In this document: positions 54,147 through 63,902 of the stretch, piece after piece | Position numbering within the stretch: position 1 is the stretch's first letter | Layout: every line of letters starts with the position of its first letter | Assembly (NCBI GenBank): GCA_025463055.1 | Contig: JAOAPV010000065.1 | Span: 1-64,000, forward strand | Length of the DNA stretch: 64,000 nt | Direction: 5' to 3' | Source of the DNA: Candidatus Acidiferrum typicum | GTDB lineage: Bacteria; Acidobacteriota; Terriglobia; Acidiferrales; UBA7541 | Translations under genes and position numbers: made by a program | The notes under the pieces: model-generated | Told to the model about the DNA's origin: nothing | Databases searched by the model: none | What the model saw: only the letters and a program-made list of their open reading frames with translations

Positions 54147-55580
54147 ATGCTCTTTGACTCGCCCGCCTACTTTATTTTTCTGATTCCGGTTGTGATTATT
54201 TATTGGCGCCTCAATCGCCAGCAACAGAACGTCTTTCTGTTGCTGGCGAGTTACCTTTTTTACGGCTGGTGGGACTGGCGCTTTCTTGCGCTGATGATCT
54301 GCAGCACAACGGTGGATTTTCTCATTGCGCAGAAGATTTCCGCCAATAACGGGGATACAAATCGCAAAAAGTGGCTCATCTTCTCGCTCATACTGAATTT
54401 CTCCGTTCTCGGAGTCTTCAAATATTTCAATTTCTTTGCGGATTCGTTATCAACCGCCCTAGATACGCTGGGCGTGCATAATATTCCTCTGCCCGTCATA
54501 CGTATCCTGCTTCCGCCGGGCATATCTTTTTATACGTTCCAGGAAGTCGCGTACATCGTGGACGTCTATAAGGGAAGGCTCGAGCCCGCGAAATCTTTTA
54601 TCGAGTATGGACTATTCGTCAGCCTGTTTCCGCACCTGATTGCGGGCCCAATTCAAAGGCCGGGGCACCTTGTCCCTCAGGTACAAACGGATCGCCGCTT
54701 TGACGCGGACCGATTTTTCGATGGGCTGATGCTGATTTTTTCCGGGCTGGTACGCAAGTGCGTGGTCGCGGACAATTGCGCTCTGCTGGCAAATGCGGCT
54801 TTTGGCGGGCAACTCGGAGCACCGAATCTCTGGGTTGTTCTGATCGGAACGTATGCGTTCGCATGGCAAGTATATGGAGATTTCAGCGGCTACAGCGATA
54901 TCGCCCGCGGCAGTGCACGATTGCTGGGCTTTCATTTCATGATCAACTTCCGGCAGCCGTTTCTGTCCCGGCGGCTGCAGGACTTTTGGCGGCGCTGGCA
55001 CATTAGCTTGAGTACCTGGCTCCGCGATTACTTGTACATTCCCTTGGGTGGTAGTGCCGGTGGGGAATGGAAAACGTCCGTGAATCTACTGAAGACAATG
55101 ATCCTGGCTGGCCTTTGGCATGGCGCAAATTGGACGTTCGTCATCTTTGGTGCGATTCATGGCGTGGTCTTGGGCCTGGAACGGAGGCTTTTCCCAACGG
55201 CTGTAAAGCCCGGTGATGCGGCTCAGCCTCGACCCGTTGTTGCTTTCTTCTCGTTGTGGGGACAGCGGATCTTAACGTTCAACATTTTTTGCTTGAGCTT
55301 GGCTTTCTTCCGGGCGACATCCTTGCACGCGGCGATACAGTTTCTGTCTGGATTATCTAATTTCGCATGGCGCAGCGAATATGCATCCGCGTTATTCATG
55401 CTTAGCATTTTCTCGATGCCTTTATTCGCAGTGGACCTGTTGCTGGAAGCCAGCAACCAGGAATACCCGTTTGCGAACGCCTCGTACGCATTTCGCACCG
55501 GACTCGCGAGCGTCGCGCTCGTCCTACTGACACTATTTTCGGGGAACGCTTTCAATGCCTTCGTCTATTTCCGATTCTAA
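54147..55580 (+). CDS. AlgI-type MBOAT O-acyltransferase
   Basis: A 477-residue membrane protein of the MBOAT family with the full signature: F-W-R-R-W-H-I-S-L-S-T-W-L-R-D-Y-L-Y-I-P-L-G-G and the catalytic G-L-W-H-G-A-N-W. In alginate synthesis AlgI moves acetyl groups to the periplasm for transfer to sugars. It overlaps the next gene by 26 bases, suggesting that the two act together to acetylate the exopolysaccharide. It differs clearly from the degenerate MBOAT at 32358. Confidence 0.93.
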   Translation: MLFDSPAYFIFLIPVVIIYWRLNRQQQNVFLLLASYLFYGWWDWRFLALMICSTTVDFLIAQKISANNGDTNRKKWLIFSLILNFSVLGVFKYFNFFADSLSTALDTLGVHNIPLPVIRILLPPGISFYTFQEVAYIVDVYKGRLEPAKSFIEYGLFVSLFPHLIAGPIQRPGHLVPQVQTDRRFDADRFFDGLMLIFSGLVRKCVVADNCALLANAAFGGQLGAPNLWVVLIGTYAFAWQVYGDFSGYSDIARGSARLLGFHFMINFRQPFLSRRLQDFWRRWHISLSTWLRDYLYIPLGGSAGGEWKTSVNLLKTMILAGLWHGANWTFVIFGAIHGVVLGLERRLFPTAVKPGDAAQPRPVVAFFSLWGQRILTFNIFCLSLAFFRATSLHAAIQFLSGLSNFAWRSEYASALFMLSIFSMPLFAVDLLLEASNQEYPFANASYAFRTGLASVALVLLTLFSGNAFNAFVYFRF

Positions 55581-56562
55581 ATCGCGCTGCCTGCTCTATT
55601 GCAAAGTTTTGGCGGGGATTTGCGCGAGCTTGCTCGCGGTGATCGAAATTTCCTCCATTTATCTGCTCAAGCGTCACTCGCCCACGTACGCGCGAATTTC
55701 CCGGCAATACAGCGAAGCAGGGAAGATCCGCCCTGCTGGACCTGGCGAGCCGGCAAATGTGCTGATGGTGGGCAATTCTCTGCTGCTGCATGGAGTTGAA
55801 CTGGATCGTTTGCGGACGTTGACTTCCGCGAGAATGAACATCTATCCCATTTTTCTTGAAGCTACGGGCTACTACGATTGGCTGTACGCGCTACGTGAGC
55901 TATTCCGGCAGGGGGCTAGACCGCAGGCGGTCGTTCTCGGTGTGGGTGTCAATTATTTTCTCGCGGATGGCGTGCGTCAGGATTATGCCCCCATGCTTTT
56001 CTTTAGCGCTGGAGACACGCTCGCCGTTTCTTCGGATTTACATCTGGACCGGACGGCGACAAGCAATCTACTGCTTGCGCATTCCAGCACTTTCTGGGAT
56101 ACGCGGAGCGCCATTCGAACACAGGTTCTTAGTCACGTGGTTCCTCACCTAGAAGACCTCTTCATGCTGGTCAATCAGAGGCCGACCGTTCCAGAGGGCA
56201 GGGAGTTTGAAGAGATTGTTATGCCCCGATTGCGGAGGATGCAGGAACTGTGTGAAGCGCACGGAGCCAAACTGATTCTGCTGGTCCCGCCGACGCTCTC
56301 CGCGGAGAGTGCGATCGGCGAGATGGCTTACGCAGCGCACAAGGCAGGGGTCGATGTGTCAGTGCCAATTGATCCAGCGGCCCTTTCCGCAAACTTTTAC
56401 CAGCGCGACGGAATGCATCTCAATAGCCAAGGTGCAGTTGTTTTCACATCAGCGCTGGCTAAGGATCTTCCCGACAAGGTTGCGACGCACAATACACTTG
56501 CCTCCCGCCCCGTGCGGCAAAGTTCATCTCTAGCTCCGGAGATTGCTGACCGTGAGCACTGA
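55555..56562 (+). CDS. SGNH-like acyltransferase/hydrolase partner of AlgI
   Basis: A 335-residue protein with an N-terminal membrane anchor (L-A-G-I-C-A-S-L-L-A-V-I) and an SGNH-like pattern: block I G-N-S (Ser75 in V-G-N-S-L-L-L-H) and a late D-x-x-H in R-D-G-M-H-L-N near residue 285. The middle blocks are divergent. It is probably the periplasmic acetyl-transfer enzyme working with the AlgI-type protein, like AlgJ/AlgX. The start at 55555 overlaps the algI-like end by 26 bases. Family assignment is moderate. Confidence 0.7.
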   Translation: MPSSISDSKSRCLLYCKVLAGICASLLAVIEISSIYLLKRHSPTYARISRQYSEAGKIRPAGPGEPANVLMVGNSLLLHGVELDRLRTLTSARMNIYPIFLEATGYYDWLYALRELFRQGARPQAVVLGVGVNYFLADGVRQDYAPMLFFSAGDTLAVSSDLHLDRTATSNLLLAHSSTFWDTRSAIRTQVLSHVVPHLEDLFMLVNQRPTVPEGREFEEIVMPRLRRMQELCEAHGAKLILLVPPTLSAESAIGEMAYAAHKAGVDVSVPIDPAALSANFYQRDGMHLNSQGAVVFTSALAKDLPDKVATHNTLASRPVRQSSSLAPEIADREH

Positions 56563-57877
56563 AGCTCCAGGCGTATTTGCCGTGGAACAAGGCAAACGTG
56601 CTTCTCTGCGCGCCGATTTCAGCTGGATGTTGGTGGGGAATGCAATTTATGCGGGCGGGCAGTTTGCGACGCTGATGCTGCTGGCCAAGATGGTTCGGCC
56701 GGAACTAGTCGGGCAGTACGCTTTGGGCCTCGCCATCGTATATCCCGTGATGATGCTCACGAACATGCAACTAAGGGCCGTTATGACCTCGGGGGCTCGG
56801 CAGCAAACCCATTTCGGCGATTACCTGAGTTTGCGCCTGCTGACGACGTCGCTGGCAATTGTGATTATCTTCGCGATCACCCAAGTTCTAGGCTATCGCG
56901 GGGACCTGACAGCGGTGGTGCTGATGGTGGGCGTAGGTTATGGCATCGAGACCATCAGTGACGTCTATTACGCGCGGCTTCAGTTGCACGACAAAATGGC
57001 TGAGATCTCCAAATCATTGATTGCGAGGGCAGTGCTATCCGTGCTTGGACTGGCAATCGCAACCTATATCAGCGGGAGCGTTCTATGGGGAATCGCGGGT
57101 GTTGTGCTTGCGCGTGCAATCGTTTTCATCGGTTACGACATTAGCGAGTCTACGCACGGCCTGGGCAGGCAATCCAATTGGTTTTCTCGAACTGAGGAGC
57201 TGACGCCTCGTTTCAACCTCAAAGTGCAAGGCGAATTACTGTGGCTCAGTCTTCCCCTTGGCATCGTGGTGCTCCTAACGTCCCTAAACTCCAACGCGCC
57301 GAGCTATTTCATCCAGCATGCACTCGGGGACCGCGATCTGGGTATTTTCTCGGCAATGGGATTCATGATTTCGGTGGGAAACATGGCTGTGGTCTCGCTT
57401 GGGCAGTCGGCGTTCACGCGCCTAGCGAGGTCGTATGCAGATGGAAACCTCATAGCATTTGGTTCGTTATTGGGAAAGCTCCTCGCGTTTGGGGCAATGC
57501 TGGGAGTCTCTGGAATGGCTGTTTCCAAATTAGCAGGGCGCGAGATCCTTACGATCGTATTCCGGCCCGAATACGCCGAACGCGCAGATCTTCTTCCCTG
57601 GTTCATGGCGGCCGGAGGAGTCCTGTTTATGGCGCAGTTTTTGGGATTTGGAATGACTGCGGCGGGGTATTTCAAATCGCAAGTCGTACTTAATATTTTG
57701 GCAAACCTAAGTCTTTTCGCTGCCTGCTATTGGTTCGTCGCACGGCAAGGGCTGTTGGGTGCGATCATTGCGATGCTAATTGCTGCGATTGTGCAGCTTG
57801 CCGGGAGCGCGATGGTTCTCGTCAGAAGCATGCGACTCCACACTCAGGTGTGCGCCCGAAACGTCGAAACCGCATGA
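56552..57877 (+). CDS. Polysaccharide flippase (Wzx-like, MATE/MVF superfamily)
   Basis: A 441-residue protein with about twelve to fourteen transmembrane helices, starting with a 20-residue polar N-terminus. Residues such as N-A-I-Y-A-G-G-Q-F-A-T-L and V-G-Q-Y-A-L-G-L-A are typical of lipid-linked repeat-unit flippases. GTG 56552 is preferred because GGAGA lies nine bases upstream; TTG 56543 would sit directly on that site. It overlaps the previous gene by 11 bases and the next by four. Confidence 0.85.
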   Translation: MSTEAPGVFAVEQGKRASLRADFSWMLVGNAIYAGGQFATLMLLAKMVRPELVGQYALGLAIVYPVMMLTNMQLRAVMTSGARQQTHFGDYLSLRLLTTSLAIVIIFAITQVLGYRGDLTAVVLMVGVGYGIETISDVYYARLQLHDKMAEISKSLIARAVLSVLGLAIATYISGSVLWGIAGVVLARAIVFIGYDISESTHGLGRQSNWFSRTEELTPRFNLKVQGELLWLSLPLGIVVLLTSLNSNAPSYFIQHALGDRDLGIFSAMGFMISVGNMAVVSLGQSAFTRLARSYADGNLIAFGSLLGKLLAFGAMLGVSGMAVSKLAGREILTIVFRPEYAERADLLPWFMAAGGVLFMAQFLGFGMTAAGYFKSQVVLNILANLSLFAACYWFVARQGLLGAIIAMLIAAIVQLAGSAMVLVRSMRLHTQVCARNVETA

Positions 57878-59208
57878 AGCCGCGCATTACCACCAGTTTC
57901 ATCGGAACGAACTTCAGTGTCGTTGCCACAGAAGACTTTTCCGGGCTAGGCAAGCTAGCGTTCGCTTCCCTTTGGCTCTTTGTGTTCGCTATTCCATGGG
58001 AAGACGCGGTCACGATCTCTAATTTTGGCACAAGCGCACGTTTAATTGGGGTGCTCACGGGAGGTCTTGGCGTCTTCGCGATCCTCGAAAGAGGGAGACT
58101 CAGACGGCCAGCTCCCGGCCACATCCTAATGGGTCTATTTGTGTTGTTGGCGGCGATAAGCTACCTCTGGAGTCTCTATCCTGAGGGAACGCTTACGCAA
58201 GTTTTCACGTACATCCAGCTCTTCACGTTGGTGTGGTTGATTTGGGAACTCGCCCCTCAAGCCCGGGAACAGGTACGGCTGATGCAGGCTTACGTGTTCG
58301 GGACTTTCGTTTCGGGTGTAGATACGGTCTATCTGTATCTTTCACACCAAGAATCGGCGTATCAGCGTTATGCAGGCGCGCGCCTAGATGCTAACGACCT
58401 GGGGCTGATGATGGCTCTGAGCATTCCGGTTTCCTACTATCTGCTCGTCCAAAGCAAAGGGCGAATCGTTTGGGTCTACAGACTGCAGCTTGTCTTGGCA
58501 GGAACGACGGTGTTGCTGACTGCCTCCCGGGGAGCCACGTTGGCGAGCCTTGTAGCCCTCTTTATTGTGCCCTTGACTCATGCACGGCTGAAGGCGCGTC
58601 AGAAAATTGCCGTGATCTTGACAGTATCACTGCTCGTGTGCGGCGCTCTTTTCTTCGTACCATCGACCTCATGGGAACGTCTGTCGACGACGCCCAACGA
58701 ATTCGCACAGGGTACCCTCACAGGGCGGACAGTGATCTGGAAAGCAGGCTGGGAGCTTTTCCGATCGCATCCTTTCGTGGGTATAGGAGCGAATGCGTTC
58801 CGGGTTCTGGTCAGCCGTGTTTTGGCTGAACCGATTCGCGCCGGTAACGACATGCTGCCTCCGGCGCCACCTGCGCACAACACTTTCTTGTCGGTCCTCG
58901 TTGAGCAGGGCGTAATTGGATTTTCGCTTTTTTGCGCTTTACTAGGTGTCCTGGCGCTGTCAGTGAGGGCGTTACCTCCGTTCCCGCAGAAGCTGTGGAT
59001 TGTGTGTCTAGGAGTTTGGGTGGTAGGAGTATCCAGCTTGACTTGGGAAATGCGGAAACCCACATGGTTTTTCTTCGCCTTGTTAATGGCGCAATGCGGC
59101 AGCATGGCCCAACGGCGGCAAACGCGCAGGTATGCTCCCTCTTTTGGTGGAACGCATCATCAAAGTCGCATTCTCGTCGCGGATCTTGAATGTGGCGCGC
59201 CTGGTTAG
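57874..59208 (+). CDS. O-antigen ligase / Wzy-like polymerase family protein
   Basis: A 444-residue integral membrane protein with about twelve helices and a large periplasmic loop in which R-T-V-I-W-K-A-G-W and H-N-T-F-L-S appear, the usual Wzy_C/O-antigen ligase signature. It would polymerise or ligate repeat units on the periplasmic side. The start at ATG 57874 overlaps the flippase stop as ATGA, so translation is coupled. Confidence 0.85.
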   Translation: MKPRITTSFIGTNFSVVATEDFSGLGKLAFASLWLFVFAIPWEDAVTISNFGTSARLIGVLTGGLGVFAILERGRLRRPAPGHILMGLFVLLAAISYLWSLYPEGTLTQVFTYIQLFTLVWLIWELAPQAREQVRLMQAYVFGTFVSGVDTVYLYLSHQESAYQRYAGARLDANDLGLMMALSIPVSYYLLVQSKGRIVWVYRLQLVLAGTTVLLTASRGATLASLVALFIVPLTHARLKARQKIAVILTVSLLVCGALFFVPSTSWERLSTTPNEFAQGTLTGRTVIWKAGWELFRSHPFVGIGANAFRVLVSRVLAEPIRAGNDMLPPAPPAHNTFLSVLVEQGVIGFSLFCALLGVLALSVRALPPFPQKLWIVCLGVWVVGVSSLTWEMRKPTWFFFALLMAQCGSMAQRRQTRRYAPSFGGTHHQSRILVADLECGAPG

Positions 59209-59253
59209 CTCCTGATTCGATCGAAAACACCGCAACAACCAACAAACGCCGAG

Positions 59254-60429
59254 ATGAACAAGGTCAAGGTAGTCCATATCGTTCCGATGTTGAGCCCGGG
59301 CGGAGCCGAGCGCGTGGCGGTCCATATCGTTAGAGGATTGAACCGCCAGCGGTATGAACCAATCGTCATTTCATTCACGGAGCGGCTCGGATGCGACCTC
59401 GACAGTTTGCTCGATGAGGCCGGCATTGAGGTTCGATACTTGGGCAAACATCCTGGATTCGATTACCGCATCTACCCCAGGTTGCACCACGTTCTCAAAT
59501 ACTATCGACCCGATATTGTTCACACCCATCTGCACGTGCTTCGGTACGCGTTGCCATTTCTGCTGTTTTTGAAACGCACCTCGGTATTGCACACGGTCCA
59601 CAACCTCGCCAAGCGCGAGATTGAACCCAGGGCGCGCTGGATCCAGCGCTACGCACTGAACCGCGGAGTTGTACCTGTAGCAGTCGCGCAAGAAGTAGCA
59701 GTAAGCGTGGAGCGCCTTTACGGAATTCAACGGTGCGGCGTGATCCCGAACGGCATTCCGACTAGCCTCTATGCCTCTCCACAAACGTCTCGGAAAAAGT
59801 GGCGGGCGAGGGCCGGTTTCGGCGAGGAAGACTTTCTTTTTGTTTGCGTGGCACGTTTTGCTCCGCAGAAAAACCACGCGCTGCTGCTGAAAGCGTTTGC
59901 CCAAGGCCCCGCTTCCGATCCGAAGGCGCATTTAGTCCTGGTTGGGGAGGGCATTTTGCAGGAGGGACTGGAAGAACAAGCAAAGAATCTCGGGTTAGCC
60001 AACCGAGTCCACTTTTTAGGACTACGCAGCGATATTCCGGACGTACTGGGCGCGACGGATGTTTTCGTGCTGAGTTCCGATTGGGAGGGCAATCCGCTCT
60101 CGGTGATGGAGGCAATGGCTTCTGGCCTGCCTATCGTGAGCACTGATGCGGGCGGTGTGCCGACACTTTTCGAGAGCGGGAAGGAAGGTTTTATTGTGGC
60201 GCGGGGCGATGCTCAGGCTCTCGGCAACTCTATGGCATCTCTGTTACGACACCGAGAAACGCGAGAATCTCTTGGGAGGGCAGCCGCACGCCGCGCGAAG
60301 CAAAATTTTGACGTATCGACTATGGTTCAGGCATACGAGGAACTCTACGAGAAATTGGTCAATCTTCCGCATGGCTTGAAAGCGGAGACCGTGCTTGGAC
60401 GGCAAGGTGTGTCGGTACCCCAAGTTTGA
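59254..60429 (+). CDS. Glycosyltransferase family 4 (copy 1)
   Basis: A 391-residue GT-B glycosyltransferase with I-V-P-M-L-S-P-G-G-A-E-R at the N-terminus, a C-terminal donor site R-F-A-P-Q-K-N-H, and S-D-W-E-G-N-P-L-S-V-M-E-A-M-A-S-G-L-P. It builds the lipid-linked repeat unit in the cytoplasm; sugar specificity is unknown. The ATG has a weak purine-rich leader. The stop overlaps the start of the next glycosyltransferase. Confidence 0.92.
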   Translation: MNKVKVVHIVPMLSPGGAERVAVHIVRGLNRQRYEPIVISFTERLGCDLDSLLDEAGIEVRYLGKHPGFDYRIYPRLHHVLKYYRPDIVHTHLHVLRYALPFLLFLKRTSVLHTVHNLAKREIEPRARWIQRYALNRGVVPVAVAQEVAVSVERLYGIQRCGVIPNGIPTSLYASPQTSRKKWRARAGFGEEDFLFVCVARFAPQKNHALLLKAFAQGPASDPKAHLVLVGEGILQEGLEEQAKNLGLANRVHFLGLRSDIPDVLGATDVFVLSSDWEGNPLSVMEAMASGLPIVSTDAGGVPTLFESGKEGFIVARGDAQALGNSMASLLRHRETRESLGRAAARRAKQNFDVSTMVQAYEELYEKLVNLPHGLKAETVLGRQGVSVPQV

Positions 60430-61616
60430 AGACCAACATGATCAAGGTCATGCATGTCATTACAACGCTCGGCCCCGCCGGAGCCGAAACCATGCTCTGC
60501 CGAATCGCTTCCGGCATGGACGGAACACGATTTGAAAATGAGGTTGTGTCGCTTACCGGCATTTTGGACCTAGCGGAGCGAATGCAAGAAATCGGTGTAC
60601 GCGTACGCACACTCGGCATGAGAACAGGGATGCCTAACCCGTTGCTGGTGATGCGTCTTGCACAATGGATTCGACAATCGAAACCAGACGTGATTCACAC
60701 CTGGATGTATCACGCAAACCTAATCGGCGCTCTCGCCGCGCGCCTAGCTGGTAATGTGCCAGTAGTTTGGGGCATTCACCATAGTGCACTCGACCCGCGA
60801 GTTGATAAGCGGCGCACCTTGTTGGTCAATCAGGCCTGTGCACTCTTGTCGCGGGAATTCCCCGCCAGGATTGTATGTTGCTCAGAGGCAGCGCTGCTCA
60901 TCCACAAGAGACTCAGGTACGCCGCCGAAAAAATGGAGGTTATACCCAACGGCTTTGATCTGGAGCAAGTCAAACCAAGCGCTTCCGCACGCGTGTCGGT
61001 ACGTGACGAGCTGGGCATTCCTGGAAATGCACCTCTAATTGGAATGGCAGCCCGCTTCCATCCCCACAAGGATCATCGCAATTTCGTCCGGGCGGCTGAG
61101 CTGTTATGCAAACAAATACCCGATGTACATTTCCTGCTCTGCGGTATGGACGTCAGCTGGCAGAACTCACAGCTGGCAGGATGGATTGAATTAGCGGGCA
61201 TACGTGAACACTGTCATCTCTTAGGCCAGCGCGGAGATGTTTCTCGTCTCTTTGCCGCAGTGGATATTGCTACTACTGCTTCCCGCAGCGAGGCGTTTCC
61301 CGTTGTAGTCGGTGAAGCCATGGCGTGTGGAACCCCGTGCGTCGTGACTGACGTGGGGGATTCCGCGATGATTGTTGATCAGACCGGTGTGGTCGTCGCT
61401 CCTGGAAATCCTGACGCCTTGGCTGGAGCATGGCGAAAGCTCATAGACGCCGGACCGGAAGTAAGACGCCGTCTCGGGTTGGCCGCCAGGCAGCGGGTGG
61501 AGCAAAATTTCGCGCTCCCTGCGATTGTGGACCGGTATCAGGCCATCTATGCGAGGTTGGCAGCCAAACGATTAGAGAGTGTCCCTTCCCCAAGCCTCTC
61601 GGAGTGTGCCCGGTAG
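60426..61616 (+). CDS. Glycosyltransferase family 4 (copy 2)
   Basis: A 396-residue GT4 relative of the previous gene, with V-I-T-T-L-G-P-A-G-A-E-T, R-F-H-P-H-K-D-H and S-R-S-E-A-F-P-V-V-V-G-E-A-M-A-C-G. The start is TTG 60426, overlapping the upstream stop, or ATG 60438. It is the last gene of the polysaccharide cluster; the gap of 177 bases to the next gene shows no clear terminator. Confidence 0.92.
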   Translation: MKTNMIKVMHVITTLGPAGAETMLCRIASGMDGTRFENEVVSLTGILDLAERMQEIGVRVRTLGMRTGMPNPLLVMRLAQWIRQSKPDVIHTWMYHANLIGALAARLAGNVPVVWGIHHSALDPRVDKRRTLLVNQACALLSREFPARIVCCSEAALLIHKRLRYAAEKMEVIPNGFDLEQVKPSASARVSVRDELGIPGNAPLIGMAARFHPHKDHRNFVRAAELLCKQIPDVHFLLCGMDVSWQNSQLAGWIELAGIREHCHLLGQRGDVSRLFAAVDIATTASRSEAFPVVVGEAMACGTPCVVTDVGDSAMIVDQTGVVVAPGNPDALAGAWRKLIDAGPEVRRRLGLAARQRVEQNFALPAIVDRYQAIYARLAAKRLESVPSPSLSECAR

Positions 61617-61793
61617 TCCGGAAATCCGGAAATTTCAGGTCGGAAATTCTGACCATGCTCGCTTGATGTCGCTCAACCCGTACCCATCAAACGTTCGTTC
61701 AACCTAGTGTCCTCACCGTCATCCGTCAATCCTAGGCGGATTCGTTGAGAACAAATGACAGATTCAGCCGCTCAGGCCGCAAGTGGAGAAAAA

Positions 61794-63902
61794 ATGCACA
61801 AAATAAATGTTCTTCTGCTCCTGTGTTTTGCCTTCCTTTTTGCTTCGACGGTTCATGGCCAGACCAATACCGGCGTGAACAACTCCGAGTTGAATGGCAA
61901 CTACGCATTCACTTTCAGAGGGAGCAGCAGTAATGGAAACGTCTCGTCGGTTTATGCCGCTGTAGGAAGGTTCACGGCGGACGGCGCCGGCACTCTCACC
62001 AACGGCGAACTGGACGCAAACGGCGCAGGTGCCGGAGTCGCGCTCGTGGCTCAAACGTTCACCGGGACCTATTCGATTGGCGCGGACCATCGTGGTGTGA
62101 TGAACCTGAATATTGGGGGTAGCCCGGCGAGGCTCGCCTTCGCGATGATGGCCAATGGCAACGCCGAGTTTATCAAGTTCGACGCATCGGGAGGGGTGGG
62201 AACGATCGGCTCAGGGACCATGGAAAAGGCGGATGCTACCGCATACAGCACCGCCAAAATAACCGGTGACTACGCGTTTGGCGCCGCCGGCTTCGATAAT
62301 GCAAACAATCGCGCTGCCATTCTAGGCCGATTTACTTCGAACGGAACAGGCACGCTCACAAACCCAGTGGGGGACGTGAACGCCTACGGAACTGATTATG
62401 CGATGAACTTTACGGCGGCGAATTACACGGTGTCCAACCCGGCCACCGGCCGGGGTGCGATGCACTTCACATTTACGTTTGGCGGAGCACCGGCAAATTT
62501 GAATTTCGTTTTTTATGTCGTCAACTCAGGAAAGCTGTTTCCGATGGAGAGTGATGCGGTCACAACAGCGACCCCACTGCTAAATGGAGTTGTGCTGCAG
62601 CAACAAATTCCCAGCGGCGGATTTTCCAATGCCTCGCTGAGCGGCAACACGGTGATTTCTCTGACGGGGCTATCCATGTGCGGAAGTGGATCAGGAGTGC
62701 CCAAAGCTGTCGCAGGTTTACTCACTACCAATGGGAACGGCGCTCTTTCGCTTACTTACGACGAGAACTACTGCAGGGCACCTAATTCCGTCACCGCTGC
62801 GGCGGGAACATACGGTGTGGCCGGCAATGGTCGGGCGTCGATCACTATCGGAGGATATAGCCTGGTCGCCTATCTGGTGAGCCTGAATCAGGTTTTCCTC
62901 TCGGTCTCGGATGCGAATGTTTTGTTCGGGTTCGGCGAGCCGCAGATCGCAGGTTCATTCAACAATAGCGCCCTGAAGGGTACCTATGCCGGCTACGCGA
63001 CTAACCCCGCGACATTCTCAGTGGCTGCCTTCTCGGGCGAATTCTCGGCGGACGGCGCTGCCTCCGTAGGCAATATCAACGGTACCGAAGACACCGGCGC
63101 GCCGAGCGGACCGGTTTCGGGCGCGGCCTTCAAAGCCAAGTACTCTGTAGCCTCGTCGCCGACAAATGGCAAAGGCACGATGACGATTAGTTCCGGCGCG
63201 GGGGGCAACGCTGTCATTTATATGATTTCCGCCTCCAAGTTTGTCGTGCTTCCGCTGAACGATCCCAATCCCGCAATCTGGAACTTCGAGCTAGCATCTG
63301 GTTCTGCGCCTGCGCCCACCTCACTTGCTTCGGTTTCAGTGAACCCCCCGAGTGTTACGGGTGGGAACTCATCGACGGGCACTGTGACATTGAGCGGCCC
63401 TGCTCCGTCTGGTGGCGCACAGGTTGCGCTTTCCAGCAGCAATACAACTGCGGCCAGAGTTCCTGCCAGTGTGACGGTTGCGGCTGGCGCTACGAGCGCA
63501 ACATTCGCAGTCAGCACCAGTGCAGTAGCTTCCTCCACCAGCGTGGTTATCTCTGGCACTTACGGCGGTGCGACGAAGACGGGCTCGCTCACCGTGACGC
63601 CCACGCCGGCGCCCTCATCCACTCTCTCTTCGCTGACGCTAAACCCTTCGAGCGTTGTTGGCGGCGCGCAATTTTCCACGGGCACGGTCACGTTGAGCGG
63701 GCTAGCCCCGGCGGGGGGCGCGCAAGTCATGCTTTCCAGCAGCAACGGCGCGGCTAGCGTGCCCGCCAGCGTGACGGTTCCTGCCGGAGCAAGCAGCGTA
63801 ACCTTCAGGGTAAATACGTCCGCAGTTCTCGTCCCCATTGCCGCCACGATTTCAGCCTCATACAACGGCACGACTCGGACGGCAGATCTCTCCGTGTACT
63901 AA
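61794..63902 (+). CDS. Large secreted repeat protein with Ig-like C-terminal domains
   Basis: A 702-residue protein. The signal peptide is V-L-L-L-L-C-F-A-F-L-F-A-S-T-V-H-G-Q. About four Gly/Ala-rich beta domains of 110-150 residues follow, each opening with a motif like L-N-G-N-Y-A-F (also I-T-G-D-Y-A-F and L-K-G-T-Y-A-G). The last 190 residues are two Ig-like units starting V-S-V-N-P-P-S-V and L-T-L-N-P-S-S-V. ATG 61794 follows GGAGAAAAA, better than ATG 61755. It may be an adhesin or matrix protein associated with the polysaccharide locus (inference). No enzyme motif is seen. Confidence 0.8.
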   Translation: MHKINVLLLLCFAFLFASTVHGQTNTGVNNSELNGNYAFTFRGSSSNGNVSSVYAAVGRFTADGAGTLTNGELDANGAGAGVALVAQTFTGTYSIGADHRGVMNLNIGGSPARLAFAMMANGNAEFIKFDASGGVGTIGSGTMEKADATAYSTAKITGDYAFGAAGFDNANNRAAILGRFTSNGTGTLTNPVGDVNAYGTDYAMNFTAANYTVSNPATGRGAMHFTFTFGGAPANLNFVFYVVNSGKLFPMESDAVTTATPLLNGVVLQQQIPSGGFSNASLSGNTVISLTGLSMCGSGSGVPKAVAGLLTTNGNGALSLTYDENYCRAPNSVTAAAGTYGVAGNGRASITIGGYSLVAYLVSLNQVFLSVSDANVLFGFGEPQIAGSFNNSALKGTYAGYATNPATFSVAAFSGEFSADGAASVGNINGTEDTGAPSGPVSGAAFKAKYSVASSPTNGKGTMTISSGAGGNAVIYMISASKFVVLPLNDPNPAIWNFELASGSAPAPTSLASVSVNPPSVTGGNSSTGTVTLSGPAPSGGAQVALSSSNTTAARVPASVTVAAGATSATFAVSTSAVASSTSVVISGTYGGATKTGSLTVTPTPAPSSTLSSLTLNPSSVVGGAQFSTGTVTLSGLAPAGGAQVMLSSSNGAASVPASVTVPAGASSVTFRVNTSAVLVPIAATISASYNGTTRTADLSVY

